Source of the DNA: Desulfobulbaceae bacterium UBA2775 | GTDB lineage: Bacteria; Desulfobacterota; Desulfobulbia; Desulfobulbales; Desulfocapsaceae | Reading direction: 5' to 3' | Assembly (NCBI GenBank): GCA_002352445.1 | Contig: DEIL01000091.1 | Coordinates: 1-33,042, forward strand | DNA: 33,042 bases | In this document: positions 1-7,033 of the stretch, piece after piece | Position numbering within the stretch: position 1 is the stretch's first letter | Layout of the letters: every line of letters begins with the position of its first letter | The notes under the pieces: model-generated | The model's input: only the letters and a program-made list of their open reading frames with translations | Database searches by the model: none | What the model was told of the DNA's origin: nothing | Made by a program: the position numbers and the translations under genes

Positions 1-638
<638 letters not shown>

Positions 639-873
639 GATATCCTAGACTGCCCCTAGAGGCAGTTACTTATATAGTGCTTATATACAAGAGCTCGTTT
701 TTTTAGAATTACGAAAACTTGCTCATTGTGGCTCTTTGTCTTCAGATATAAATCCAAATAAAAAGATCCACGTTGGGCCCGTTTGCTGTTTGTGTTGTTA
801 TTCAGTTTTCAAGGATCGTCTGCGATTTACCAACAGGTAAATCGTGCGGTACGAATTCCGCAACGAGGCTAAC
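639..873 (-). other. rRNA leader (5' external spacer)
   Basis: This is the transcribed leader between the inferred start near 867 and the mature 16S 5' end. Read on the minus strand it contains CCTTGAAAACTGAATA (about 800-815), a sequence type common in rRNA leaders and spacers. It also has a GAGCTCTTGTATA segment (about 686-698) that loosely resembles a boxA antitermination element. No gene is visible. The boundaries and the boxA reading are inferred. Confidence 0.5.
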
Positions 874-902
874 AATCTAATCTCAGATTATCGTATTGTC
901 AA
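874..902 (-). promoter_or_regulatory. rRNA operon promoter
   Basis: On the minus strand there is a perfect -35 TTGACA (897-902), an exact 17-base spacer and a -10 TAGATT (874-879). A GC-rich discriminator, GCCTCG, lies just after it (about 865-870). Upstream of the -35 is an A/T-rich stretch (905-930) of the kind seen in UP elements. A strong -35, UP-like DNA and a GC-rich discriminator are the hallmarks of a growth-rate and ppGpp-controlled rRNA promoter. The likely start is near 867. The elements are seen directly; the regulation is inferred. Confidence 0.7.
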
Positions 903-1047
903 TCAAATTGTTTACCGTTTTCTCTCTTTTATTCAGGAGTTTCCATCACCAGTGTGCCGAGATATCCTTAACATCACACCGGCAAAAGATCGCGGCAAAC
1001 TACTTGATTGGGAGGGTGGCGTCAAGGAGAAAATGAAATTATTTTCA

Positions 1048-1344
1048 TTAACTTCCCTGATCTTCATTGATCCAACCCTCCAGCGCTGAAATGATTTTTT
1101 TTGCCTGGTCGGAGCTGGATATGTTGAATTTAGATTTGGGAATATATGCCCCCTGACGTTTTTGATAGCGGCGGATCGTATACATATCCTTTCCATATTC
1201 GCCGGAACTCTTATTTAAATTGTTATAACGGTACATAATTGTTGCCCAGGCACCCTTTGTGAGAACCTCTTTTCCCGTCTGTTTTACGACGAGAAGGCCT
1301 TCATCTTCATAATTCACTGTCAGGTCATCTACTGTTGAACTCAT
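1048..1344 (-). CDS. Conserved small hypothetical protein
   Basis: This is a 98-residue reading frame if the ATG at 1344 is used, beginning MSSTVDDLTV. A GTG at 1386 would add 14 residues but has a poorer upstream region; ACGGAAAAAAT lies ahead of the ATG. The protein is small, basic and has no transmembrane segment. The middle is rich in tyrosine and arginine (MYRYNNLNKSSGEYGKD, then YTIRRYQKRQGAYIP) and the end is SSSDQAKKIISALEGWI. It looks like a compact beta-rich domain closed by one helix, possibly nucleic-acid binding given its charge, but I do not recognise a family I can name. It lies in the same direction as clpB, beyond a large palindrome, and may be transcribed separately. Function unknown. 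Confidence 0.7.
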   Translation of the reverse strand: MSSTVDDLTVNYEDEGLLVVKQTGKEVLTKGAWATIMYRYNNLNKSSGEYGKDMYTIRRYQKRQGAYIPKSKFNISSSDQAKKIISALEGWINEDQGS

Positions 1345-1390
1345 ATTTTTTCCGTATAGAGGGAGATTCTTAAATGCTGCTCTCACCGAG

Positions 1391-1420
1391 CGTGAGGTGC
1401 ATTATGTAATGCACCTCACG
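1391..1420. repeat. 30-base near-perfect palindrome upstream of the small gene
   Basis: Two exact 14-base arms (1391-1404 and 1407-1420) flank a 2-base centre. As RNA this gives a 13-bp stem with a 4-base loop. It lies after the clpB stop (1471) and before the small gene start (1344). No run of U follows it on the minus strand, so it is not a typical Rho-independent terminator. It could be an operator for the small gene, or an end-processing or termination hairpin for clpB mRNA. Confidence 0.75.
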
Positions 1421-1429
1421 TTGTATGTA

Positions 1430-1461
1430 AAGGGACAAACTCCTCGGACAAGCTCCTAGCC
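1430..1461 (-). repeat. Short dispersed repeat (CTAGGAG...GTCC type), copy 1
   Basis: Read on the minus strand this contains CTAGGAGCTTGTCCGAGGAG followed by TTTGTCC. The same core occurs at 6978 (plus) and at 21141 (minus). It sits directly downstream of the clpB stop codon. Confidence 0.5.
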
Positions 1462-1470
1462 GGTCCATTC

Positions 1471-4074
1471 TTACGATTTTTGTTGTACAGCGAAGGTCAG
1501 GCCGCTGCTGCTTCCTTCCACTACAATATTGTCACCTTCTGTAAAGTCATTGTTGAGGAGTTTCATCGCCAATGGATCTTCGAGTGAGCGTTGGATGGCT
1601 CTTTTCAGCGGTCTTGCACCAAAGGAACGATTGTATCCACTTTCAACGAGAAAACGTTTTGCAGATTCCCGAATATGGAGGCTTATTTTTTTGTCCTTCA
1701 GACGGCTGATGAGTTTTTTAAGCTGGATATCTACAATTACAAGCATGTCTTCCTTGCTCAGGCTGTTAAAAATAACTGTTTCATCTATTCTGTTGAGAAA
1801 TTCCGGTTTAAAATGACTTTGCAGGAGGTCGTCTATTTGCTGTCGAATAGTTGACGCATCCGCGTTTTCTTCCGTCATTTTCATAATCAACTGGCTGCCG
1901 AGATTTGAGGTCATGATAAGAATCGAGTTTTTGAAATCAACGGTTCTACCTTTGCCATCTGTCATTCGCCCATCATCCAGAACCTGCAGGAGAACATTGA
2001 AAACATCCGGATGAGCTTTTTCTATCTCATCAAAGAGAATCACGGAATAGGGCCTGCGTCGAACAGCTTCTGTCAGATAACCACCCTCCTCGTAACCGAC
2101 ATATCCGGGAGGCGCTCCAATGAGTCGTGCGACCGAATGTTTTTCCATGAACTCAGACATATCGATACGAATCATAGCCTGTTCATCGTCAAAAAGGAAA
2201 TTGGCCAATGACCTTGCCAATTCAGTTTTACCAACCCCGGTAGGGCCAAGAAAAATGAAAGATCCAAGGGGTTGGTTTGGATCCTGCAGCCCTGCCCGAG
2301 CCCTTCTGACAGCATTAGAAACAGCACTTATTGCATCTGCTTGGCCAACGACCCGTTTGCTCAGCATATCTTCTGCATGGACTAACTTGTCTTTTTCTCC
2401 CTCGAGCAGCTTGGCTACAGGGATTCCAGTCCATTTAGCGATAACATGTGCAATATCTTCAGCTGAAACTTCTTCTTTGAGCATCATCTGTTGGGATTGA
2501 ATTTCCTGGAGTTTAGTATTTGCCTCTTCGAGCTGTTTTTCTAATTGGACTTTTTTGCCGTATCTGATCTCCGCCACGAGGCTCAGATTACCCTCTCGTT
2601 CAGCTTTTTGTTCTTCCATATGCGTGGTATCAATTGTTTCTATTATGTGGCGTATGTTTTGAATCGTGTCTCGCTCCAGGGTCCATTGGGCTTTTATTGC
2701 CTTTAATTCGTCATCCAGGTCGGCCAGATTCTTTTTTGACTCTTCGAGACGGATCTTGGAAGCGTTATCTTTTTCAATTTTGAGAGCCTCTTGTTCGATT
2801 TCGAGTTTGATTTTCTGTCGTTCCAGCTGGTCGATTTCAGCAGGCATCGAATCAATTTCAATACGGAGCTTTGAGGCTGCCTCGTCAATGAGGTCAATTG
2901 CTTTATCCGGCAGGAATCTGTCGGTAATGTAGCGGTTTGAAAGGGTAGCTGCCGCAACAGTTGCCCCATCCTGAATGCGGACACCATGATGGACTTCGTA
3001 TTTTTCTTTAATCCCTCTGAGGATCGAGATGGTATCTTCTACTGTTGGTTCCAGGACCAGGACAGGCTGAAACCTTCGTTCCAGTGCACTGTCTTTTTCA
3101 ATATATTTTCTATATTCATCAAGCGTTGTGGCGCCAATACAGTGGAGCTCTCCACGGGCTAAAGCCGGCTTGAGCATATTGGATGCATCCATGGATCCTT
3201 CTGCCGCACCGGCACCTACAAGAGTATGGATTTCATCTATGAAGAGAATGATTTCACCGGCTTTTTCTTCTACCTCCTTGAGAACTGCTTTGAGCCTGTC
3301 CTCAAACTCACCCCGATATTTTGCCCCGGCAATAAGTGAGCCGATGTCCAGGGTAATGACCTGTTTATTTTGTATGGTCGAAGGGACATCGCCACTGATG
3401 ATCCGCTGAGCCAGTCCTTCGGCAATAGCTGTTTTACCAACACCCGGTTCACCTATCAGGATGGGATTATTCTTAGTTCTTCTTGAGAGGACCTGAATGA
3501 TTCGACGAATTTCTTCATCCCGACCGATAACGGGGTCAATTTTCCCCTGCCTTGCGATGTTGGTCAGGTTGCGCCCGTATTTTTCAAGTGCCTGATATTT
3601 TTCTTCAGGATACTGGTCGGTGACTCTATGGCTGCCGCGTAATTCCGACAGTGCCTGAAGAAAATTATTTTCATCAATACCTTGATTGGCGAGGATTTTA
3701 TAAATATTGCTTTTTCTGTTTTGCAGAGCAGACAGGAAAAGATGCTCCTGGCTGATAAATTCATCCTGCATCTGTTGGGCAACAGAAATAGAAGTGTCGA
3801 ATAAAGCGTTTAGATTCTGGGAGGCATAGCTTTGACCGGCCCCTTGTCCGGAAACCTGTGGGACATCTTCTAATAATTGATTTATATTACTGAGAACTCG
3901 TGATGGATCAACTCCGAGTTTTTGAAGAACCGGTACAACTATGCCGTCTGGTTGCAGTAAAATGGTTTTGATCAGGTGCGCAACCCCAATCTCCTGATGA
4001 TTGCTGCTCTGGGCAAGTTGTTGTGCCGCCTGAATTGCTTCCTGGGATTTGTGTGTGAATTTATCAAATTGCAT
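1471..4074 (-). CDS. clpB: ATP-dependent protein disaggregase ClpB
   Basis: ClpB is the hexameric AAA+ chaperone that, with DnaK, pulls polypeptides out of aggregates in the cytoplasm. At 867 residues this is full length for the family. The N domain (about 1-150) has the family start MQFDKFTHKSQEAI. The first nucleotide domain has Walker A GEPGVGKT (208-215) and Walker B ILFIDEIHTL. A long coiled-coil middle domain (about 400-530) follows, with many E, K, Q and L residues. The second domain has Walker A GPTGVGKT (610-617), pore loop GYVGYEEGG and Walker B VILFDEIEKA. The coiled-coil middle domain separates it from ClpA and ClpC. The start has an excellent ribosome site, AAGGAGGGG, about 6 bases upstream. 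The promoter at 4155-4183 looks like ordinary sigma70; I see no sigma32 or CIRCE element. Confidence 0.98.
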   Translation of the reverse strand: MQFDKFTHKSQEAIQAAQQLAQSSNHQEIGVAHLIKTILLQPDGIVVPVLQKLGVDPSRVLSNINQLLEDVPQVSGQGAGQSYASQNLNALFDTSISVAQQMQDEFISQEHLFLSALQNRKSNIYKILANQGIDENNFLQALSELRGSHRVTDQYPEEKYQALEKYGRNLTNIARQGKIDPVIGRDEEIRRIIQVLSRRTKNNPILIGEPGVGKTAIAEGLAQRIISGDVPSTIQNKQVITLDIGSLIAGAKYRGEFEDRLKAVLKEVEEKAGEIILFIDEIHTLVGAGAAEGSMDASNMLKPALARGELHCIGATTLDEYRKYIEKDSALERRFQPVLVLEPTVEDTISILRGIKEKYEVHHGVRIQDGATVAAATLSNRYITDRFLPDKAIDLIDEAASKLRIEIDSMPAEIDQLERQKIKLEIEQEALKIEKDNASKIRLEESKKNLADLDDELKAIKAQWTLERDTIQNIRHIIETIDTTHMEEQKAEREGNLSLVAEIRYGKKVQLEKQLEEANTKLQEIQSQQMMLKEEVSAEDIAHVIAKWTGIPVAKLLEGEKDKLVHAEDMLSKRVVGQADAISAVSNAVRRARAGLQDPNQPLGSFIFLGPTGVGKTELARSLANFLFDDEQAMIRIDMSEFMEKHSVARLIGAPPGYVGYEEGGYLTEAVRRRPYSVILFDEIEKAHPDVFNVLLQVLDDGRMTDGKGRTVDFKNSILIMTSNLGSQLIMKMTEENADASTIRQQIDDLLQSHFKPEFLNRIDETVIFNSLSKEDMLVIVDIQLKKLISRLKDKKISLHIRESAKRFLVESGYNRSFGARPLKRAIQRSLEDPLAMKLLNNDFTEGDNIVVEGSSSGLTFAVQQKS

Positions 4075-4154
4075 TTTATCCCCTCCTTAGCTGTTCTATG
4101 AAAAAATGAACGTAGTGCCTGTTGATAAAGTGTTGTTTTCGATCACTGGGAGTG

Positions 4155-4183
4155 AATATAAGGACGACTAAGGGCTGTGTCAA
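4155..4183 (-). promoter_or_regulatory. clpB promoter (sigma70 type)
   Basis: On the minus strand: -35 TTGACA (4178-4183), exact 17-base spacer, -10 TATATT (4155-4160). The start is expected near 4148, giving a leader of about 75 bases to the clpB ATG. It lies just downstream of the terminator of the preceding minus-strand gene, as expected for an independent unit. Confidence 0.75.
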
Positions 4184-4205
4184 TATTTTGACGCAGAGGT
4201 CGGGC

Positions 4206-4240
4206 AAAAAAAATGGCAAGCTCCTTAACGAAGCCTGCCA
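4206..4240 (-). terminator. Rho-independent terminator of the HesB-like gene
   Basis: On the minus strand a 9-bp stem (arms 4232-4240 and 4214-4222, one G-U pair, 9-base loop) is followed at once by eight U residues (4206-4213). It lies about 110 bases after the HesB-like stop codon and separates that unit from the clpB promoter. Confidence 0.8.
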
Positions 4241-4347
4241 AATTTGTTCACTTGCAGGAAACAAATCAATTTTGAAAAAATATCTGTTTAAACAGAGTAG
4301 GATATTTAATTTTTATTGATCTATTTGAGCTGGTTAAATCACTCAAA

Positions 4348-4689
4348 TCATCCGCAACCGCCGGATTCACATGAACCTGAACTGCAACCGCCAGCGCCAT
4401 TTATCGGGTTGATTGAGGTAATACCAAAACCGGAACGTGGGCCTGCGTCAACGAAATCTACAGTGATTCCACCGCATGTTGTTAAAAGGCTGTCCTCTAC
4501 CAGAAACTTTAGAGAATCATTTTCGAATACTTTATCATTTTCTTTTGGCTCATCCAGAGCCAGACCCAGGGATGGGCCTGCTCAGCCACCCTGCATGAGG
4601 GCTATGCGTAGCGCAGAATCAATCTTATTTTGCTCCATGTATTCTTTTAGCTTATCGACAGCTAAATCTGTCACATTAAATTCAGACAT
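4348..4689 (-). CDS. HesB/IscA-like protein with selenocysteine (UGA) at residue 36
   Basis: This is a 113-residue A-type iron-sulfur carrier homologue read through one in-frame TGA (4584-4582). It begins MSEFNVTDLAVDKLKEYMEQ. Residues 27-48 read LRIALMQGG-U-AGPSLGLALDEP, so the UGA sits exactly where IscA/HesB proteins have their first conserved cysteine. The later VDFVDAGPRSGFGI segment also matches the family, and the tail is cysteine-rich (C102, C107, C112 in GGCSSGSCESGGCG). A perfect AGGAGG (4696-4701) lies 6 bases before the ATG. A hairpin suited to a bacterial SECIS follows the UGA (4546-4562). The frame is clean on both sides of the TGA, codon 36 alone is a stop, and a strong terminator closes the unit. 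Selenocysteine-containing HesB-like proteins are a known family. The alternative is a simple nonsense mutation, which the exact position and the hairpin argue against. A likely role is binding or delivery of Fe-S clusters, or a redox function. Confidence 0.87.
4546..4562 (-). promoter_or_regulatory. Candidate bacterial SECIS hairpin
   Basis: On the mRNA, UGGCUC pairs perfectly with GAGCCA (6 bp) around the loop UGGAU. The loop begins 26 bases after the UGA and has G at its second position. Both points fit the usual model for bacterial SECIS elements: a small apical loop with an early G, roughly 16-37 bases after the UGA. A second hairpin (GGCCCA/UGGGUC around UCCC, about 4563-4578) lies between the UGA and this one and could be an alternative fold. 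Confidence 0.6.
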
Positions 4690-4934
4690 GAAATGCCTCC
4701 TGTAAAAAATTAATTACTAAATACTTATATCAGAACGTATCTTTACCCCTGATGCGTAGTATTTATATTTGACTACAAAGTAAGGTAGTGACACTCATTA
4801 GTCAATCCGTCTCATGTAAAAATAGTACGAAGTTTGAAATATTCAAGCTTTTCCTTGAATAGAACCATGTTTGATATAGTCGTAAAGACGTAAAATTTTG
4901 GATGGTTAAGTAAAACTCTTCACAATTGATGCTC

Positions 4935-5010
4935 TCGTAAAAACTCAAATATTTCGCCACTCCGTCATTCCCGCCTGCGCGGGAATGACGGAGCAGGGAG
5001 TTTTTTACGA
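4935..5010. repeat. REP/MITE-like intergenic element, copy 1
   Basis: A perfect 15-bp inverted repeat (4960-4974 and 4979-4993, loop CTGC) has the core CCGTCATTCCCGC. It is enclosed by outer inverted repeats TCGTAAAAACTC (4935-4946) and GAGTTTTTTACGA (4998-5010). The same combination, a CGTCATTCCCGC palindrome inside TCGTAAAAA ends, occurs at 20832-20951. This suggests a small non-autonomous repeat with terminal inverted repeats. Confidence 0.75.
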
Positions 5011-5013
5011 TGC

Positions 5014-5044
5014 CATCACTTTTATTACATTAATAAAAGTGATG
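5014..5044. repeat. 31-base palindrome upstream of pfk
   Basis: Two exact 14-base arms (5014-5027 CATCACTTTTATTA and 5031-5044) surround a 3-base centre. It adjoins the REP-like element but is not part of its core. No U-run follows in either direction. It could be an operator for the gene at 5209, or a further hairpin of the repeat module. Confidence 0.6.
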
Positions 5045-5208
5045 AGTGGCAGAAGAGAAAAAGTGACTCCGGTTTTGTATTCTTTTATTGTACAGTTCTG
5101 CATCTAGTTTATAGTTCTGCATCAGATGAAGATCTTCCTGTAAGGAGGGTTGAGGAAATTTTATATTAAAATTAGGAGTTTTTACCAGAATATACAAGAG
5201 GTTTAAGT

Positions 5209-6324
5209 ATGAAAAAGATTGTCATATCAACAGGCGGTGGAGATGCGCCGGGGTTGAATGCAGTAATCTATTCGGTGGTTCACGCGTGTTATCGTAAAGG
5301 ATGGGAAGTGTACGGAAGTAAAAGCGGCTATGCAGGTTTCCTTGATATTGATGAGATGGTTCGTCTGACACTTAGAGATGTTGAAGGTATTTATTCCACA
5401 GGCGGTACCATCCTGGGGTCAACTAACAAAGGAAATCCCTTTAGCAGGCCAGTGGAAAATCTCGCTGGTGAGATTCAGATAATTGATATTTCAGATAAGA
5501 TTCTTCGTAATTTTGGGCGAATGGGATTCGACTGTCACATTGCTATCGGTGGAGATGGCAGCCTCGATATTGCACACCGTTTTGCACAAAAAGGGATGCC
5601 GGTGATAGGGGTACCCAAAACCATAGACAATGATCTGGAAATGACCAGCAGAACCTTTGGTTTTGATACAGCTGTCTCCACCGCAACTGACGCTCTGGAT
5701 AAACTGCACTCAACCGCAAAATCCCATGACAGAGTATTTGTTGTCGAAGTTATGGGCCGTGACTCTGGCTGGATAGCTCTCTATTCAGGTATTTCTGGTG
5801 GTGCTGATGTTATTCTTCTTCCGGAGATTCCTTTTGATATGGAAGAGGTGTGTAATAAAATTGCCGATAACGAGTTGCGGGACAAAGACTATGCCATTGT
5901 TGTGGCTGCCGAGGGTGCGGTGACAAAAGATGGTCAGGTTTTTAATAAAGGGCATGGGGAGATAGGACGTGATGAGATGGTCCTTGGCGGAGTGGGGGAG
6001 TGGGTTGCTTCCGAGGTACGAAAACGAACTGACAAAGACTCCAGGACACTTGTGCTTGGACACTTGCAGCGAGGTGGATCACCAACCACTTTTGACCGTC
6101 TGTTAGCCTTGCGTTTTGGGGCTGCAGCTGTTCGTCTTGTGGAAGAAAGGAATTTTGACCATATGGTAGCGTTGAAGGATTCTCAAATGGTGGCTGTACC
6201 AATTGCTGATGCCATTAAAGGGAGGAAAAAAGTGGATCTCAGCAGTGATAAGATTCTGACTGCGCGTGAAATCGGGATCTGCCTGGGAGATAACCCTGAA
6301 AAGCAGGAGGAGAGTATAACGTGA
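5209..6324 (+). CDS. pfkA: 6-phosphofructokinase
   Basis: This enzyme phosphorylates fructose 6-phosphate to the 1,6-bisphosphate in glycolysis, in the cytoplasm. The 371 residues fit the longer group of bacterial PfkA enzymes. The N-terminal phosphate-binding loop is STGGGDAPGLNAVI (about 7-20). GGDGS (114-118) has the glycine typical of ATP users, while PPi-dependent enzymes have GGDD. PKTIDND (136-142) carries the catalytic base region but with lysine where E. coli PfkA has glycine. MGRDSGWIAL and HLQRGGSPTTFDR are substrate-site blocks. The GGDG plus PKTIDND combination is that of mixed-type (group III) enzymes; ATP use is predicted but PPi use cannot be excluded. AGAGG lies about 7 bases before the ATG. 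The stop overlaps the next start by 4 bases (GTGA). Confidence 0.93.
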   Translation: MKKIVISTGGGDAPGLNAVIYSVVHACYRKGWEVYGSKSGYAGFLDIDEMVRLTLRDVEGIYSTGGTILGSTNKGNPFSRPVENLAGEIQIIDISDKILRNFGRMGFDCHIAIGGDGSLDIAHRFAQKGMPVIGVPKTIDNDLEMTSRTFGFDTAVSTATDALDKLHSTAKSHDRVFVVEVMGRDSGWIALYSGISGGADVILLPEIPFDMEEVCNKIADNELRDKDYAIVVAAEGAVTKDGQVFNKGHGEIGRDEMVLGGVGEWVASEVRKRTDKDSRTLVLGHLQRGGSPTTFDRLLALRFGAAAVRLVEERNFDHMVALKDSQMVAVPIADAIKGRKKVDLSSDKILTAREIGICLGDNPEKQEESIT

Positions 6325-6977
6325 GGGTGGGGTCAGACGACAGGTATCTTGAAGCATATAATTTGCTCTTTTCTCACTTCGGGTCCCAGGATTGGTGGCC
6401 TGGAGAAACTCCGTTTGAAGTGATGGTGGGAGCTGTTCTGACCCAGAATACAAGCTGGATAAACGTTACTAAGGCAATTAATAATCTACGGCGGGAGGGG
6501 ATACTTGGTTATGCACAATTACTTCAGCTTCCTGTTGATCATTTGGCAGAATATATCAGGCCTTCCGGGTATTTTAATCTTAAAGCCGGGAGGCTGCATA
6601 ACCTGTTGGATATGATTAACTCACAATATGGTGGCGATCTGAATCAATTCCTGGAAGATGATGTGGCTTCGGCAAGAGAAAATTTACTTAGTGTCAAAGG
6701 GATCGGGCCGGAAACTGCCGACTCTATTTTACTCTATGCATGCGGCCACCCGGTTTTTGTGATTGATACCTATACGCACCGGGTTTTTTCCCGTCATAAC
6801 CTGGTTGAAGAGGAGACCGACTATCACACAATGCAGACACTATTTATGGATCATCTACCGGTAGACGTTCAACTCTATAATGAATTCCACGCTCTTATTG
6901 TACTTGTTGCAAAACAGTTCTGTAAAAAAACAAAACCTCTCTGTGACCAGTGTCCTCTTCAAGGGGTTAACTTATAG
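6321..6977 (+). CDS. Endonuclease III-like DNA glycosylase (HhH-GPD family)
   Basis: This is a base-excision repair glycosylase of the Nth/MutY/MagIII superfamily, 218 residues. The helix-hairpin-helix is LLSVKGIGPETADSILLYA (about 122-140). The catalytic aspartate is D149 in VIDTYTHRV. Bifunctional Nth has a lysine in the hairpin (GRKTA); here it is GPETA, so a monofunctional glycosylase such as a MagIII-like 3-methyladenine enzyme is more likely. The C-terminus has C201, C208 and C211 in the cluster spacing C-X6-C-X2-C, but the fourth expected cysteine (position 217) is asparagine and the protein ends one residue later, right where a dispersed repeat begins. The start is GTG with AGGAGGAG upstream, coupled by a 4-base overlap to pfk. 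Confidence 0.88.
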   Translation: MRVGSDDRYLEAYNLLFSHFGSQDWWPGETPFEVMVGAVLTQNTSWINVTKAINNLRREGILGYAQLLQLPVDHLAEYIRPSGYFNLKAGRLHNLLDMINSQYGGDLNQFLEDDVASARENLLSVKGIGPETADSILLYACGHPVFVIDTYTHRVFSRHNLVEEETDYHTMQTLFMDHLPVDVQLYNEFHALIVLVAKQFCKKTKPLCDQCPLQGVNL

Positions 6978-7012
6978 CTAGGAGCCTGTCCTGGAATGCC
7001 CTTTTGTCCAAA
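6978..7012 (+). repeat. Short dispersed repeat (CTAGGAG...GTCC type), copy 2
   Basis: CTAGGAGCCTGTCCTGGAAT followed by GCCCTTTTGTCCAAA aligns with the minus-strand copy at 21141-21107 (CTAGGAGGTTGTCCGAGAAT, then AAGCATTTTGTTCAAA). It begins at or within the stop codon region of the glycosylase gene and fills the gap to the convergent regulator gene. Confidence 0.6.
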
Positions 7013-7033
7013 CTCTTCAAAATTATTACCAGA

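Larger units (their letters stand above)
4690..5208. other. Intergenic region between divergent HesB-like and pfk genes
   Basis: No protein gene is visible. The left part (4690-4850) is A/T-rich and should hold the minus-strand promoter of the HesB-like gene, but I cannot fix its -35 and -10. The middle has a REP-like element (4935-5010) and a second palindrome (5014-5044). The right part (5045-5208) should hold the pfk promoter. It contains AGTTCTGCATC twice (about 5093-5104 and 5114-5125). Confidence 0.6.

Noticed and set aside
844..1089. 81-codon plus-strand frame and an overlapping 87-codon minus frame
   Set aside because: They cross the rRNA promoter and the end of the small conserved gene, with no ribosome site or family resemblance.
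1591..3782. Several 60-126 codon frames within clpB
   Set aside because: All are shadows in other frames of a full-length, well-conserved clpB.
4348..4689. Pseudogene caused by a nonsense mutation
   Set aside because: The single TGA falls exactly at the catalytic or ligand cysteine, a SECIS-like hairpin follows, and the rest of the frame is intact.
4316..4705. 129-codon plus-strand frame
   Set aside because: It is the shadow of the UGA-containing HesB-like gene on the minus strand, which has a perfect ribosome site and clear family motifs.
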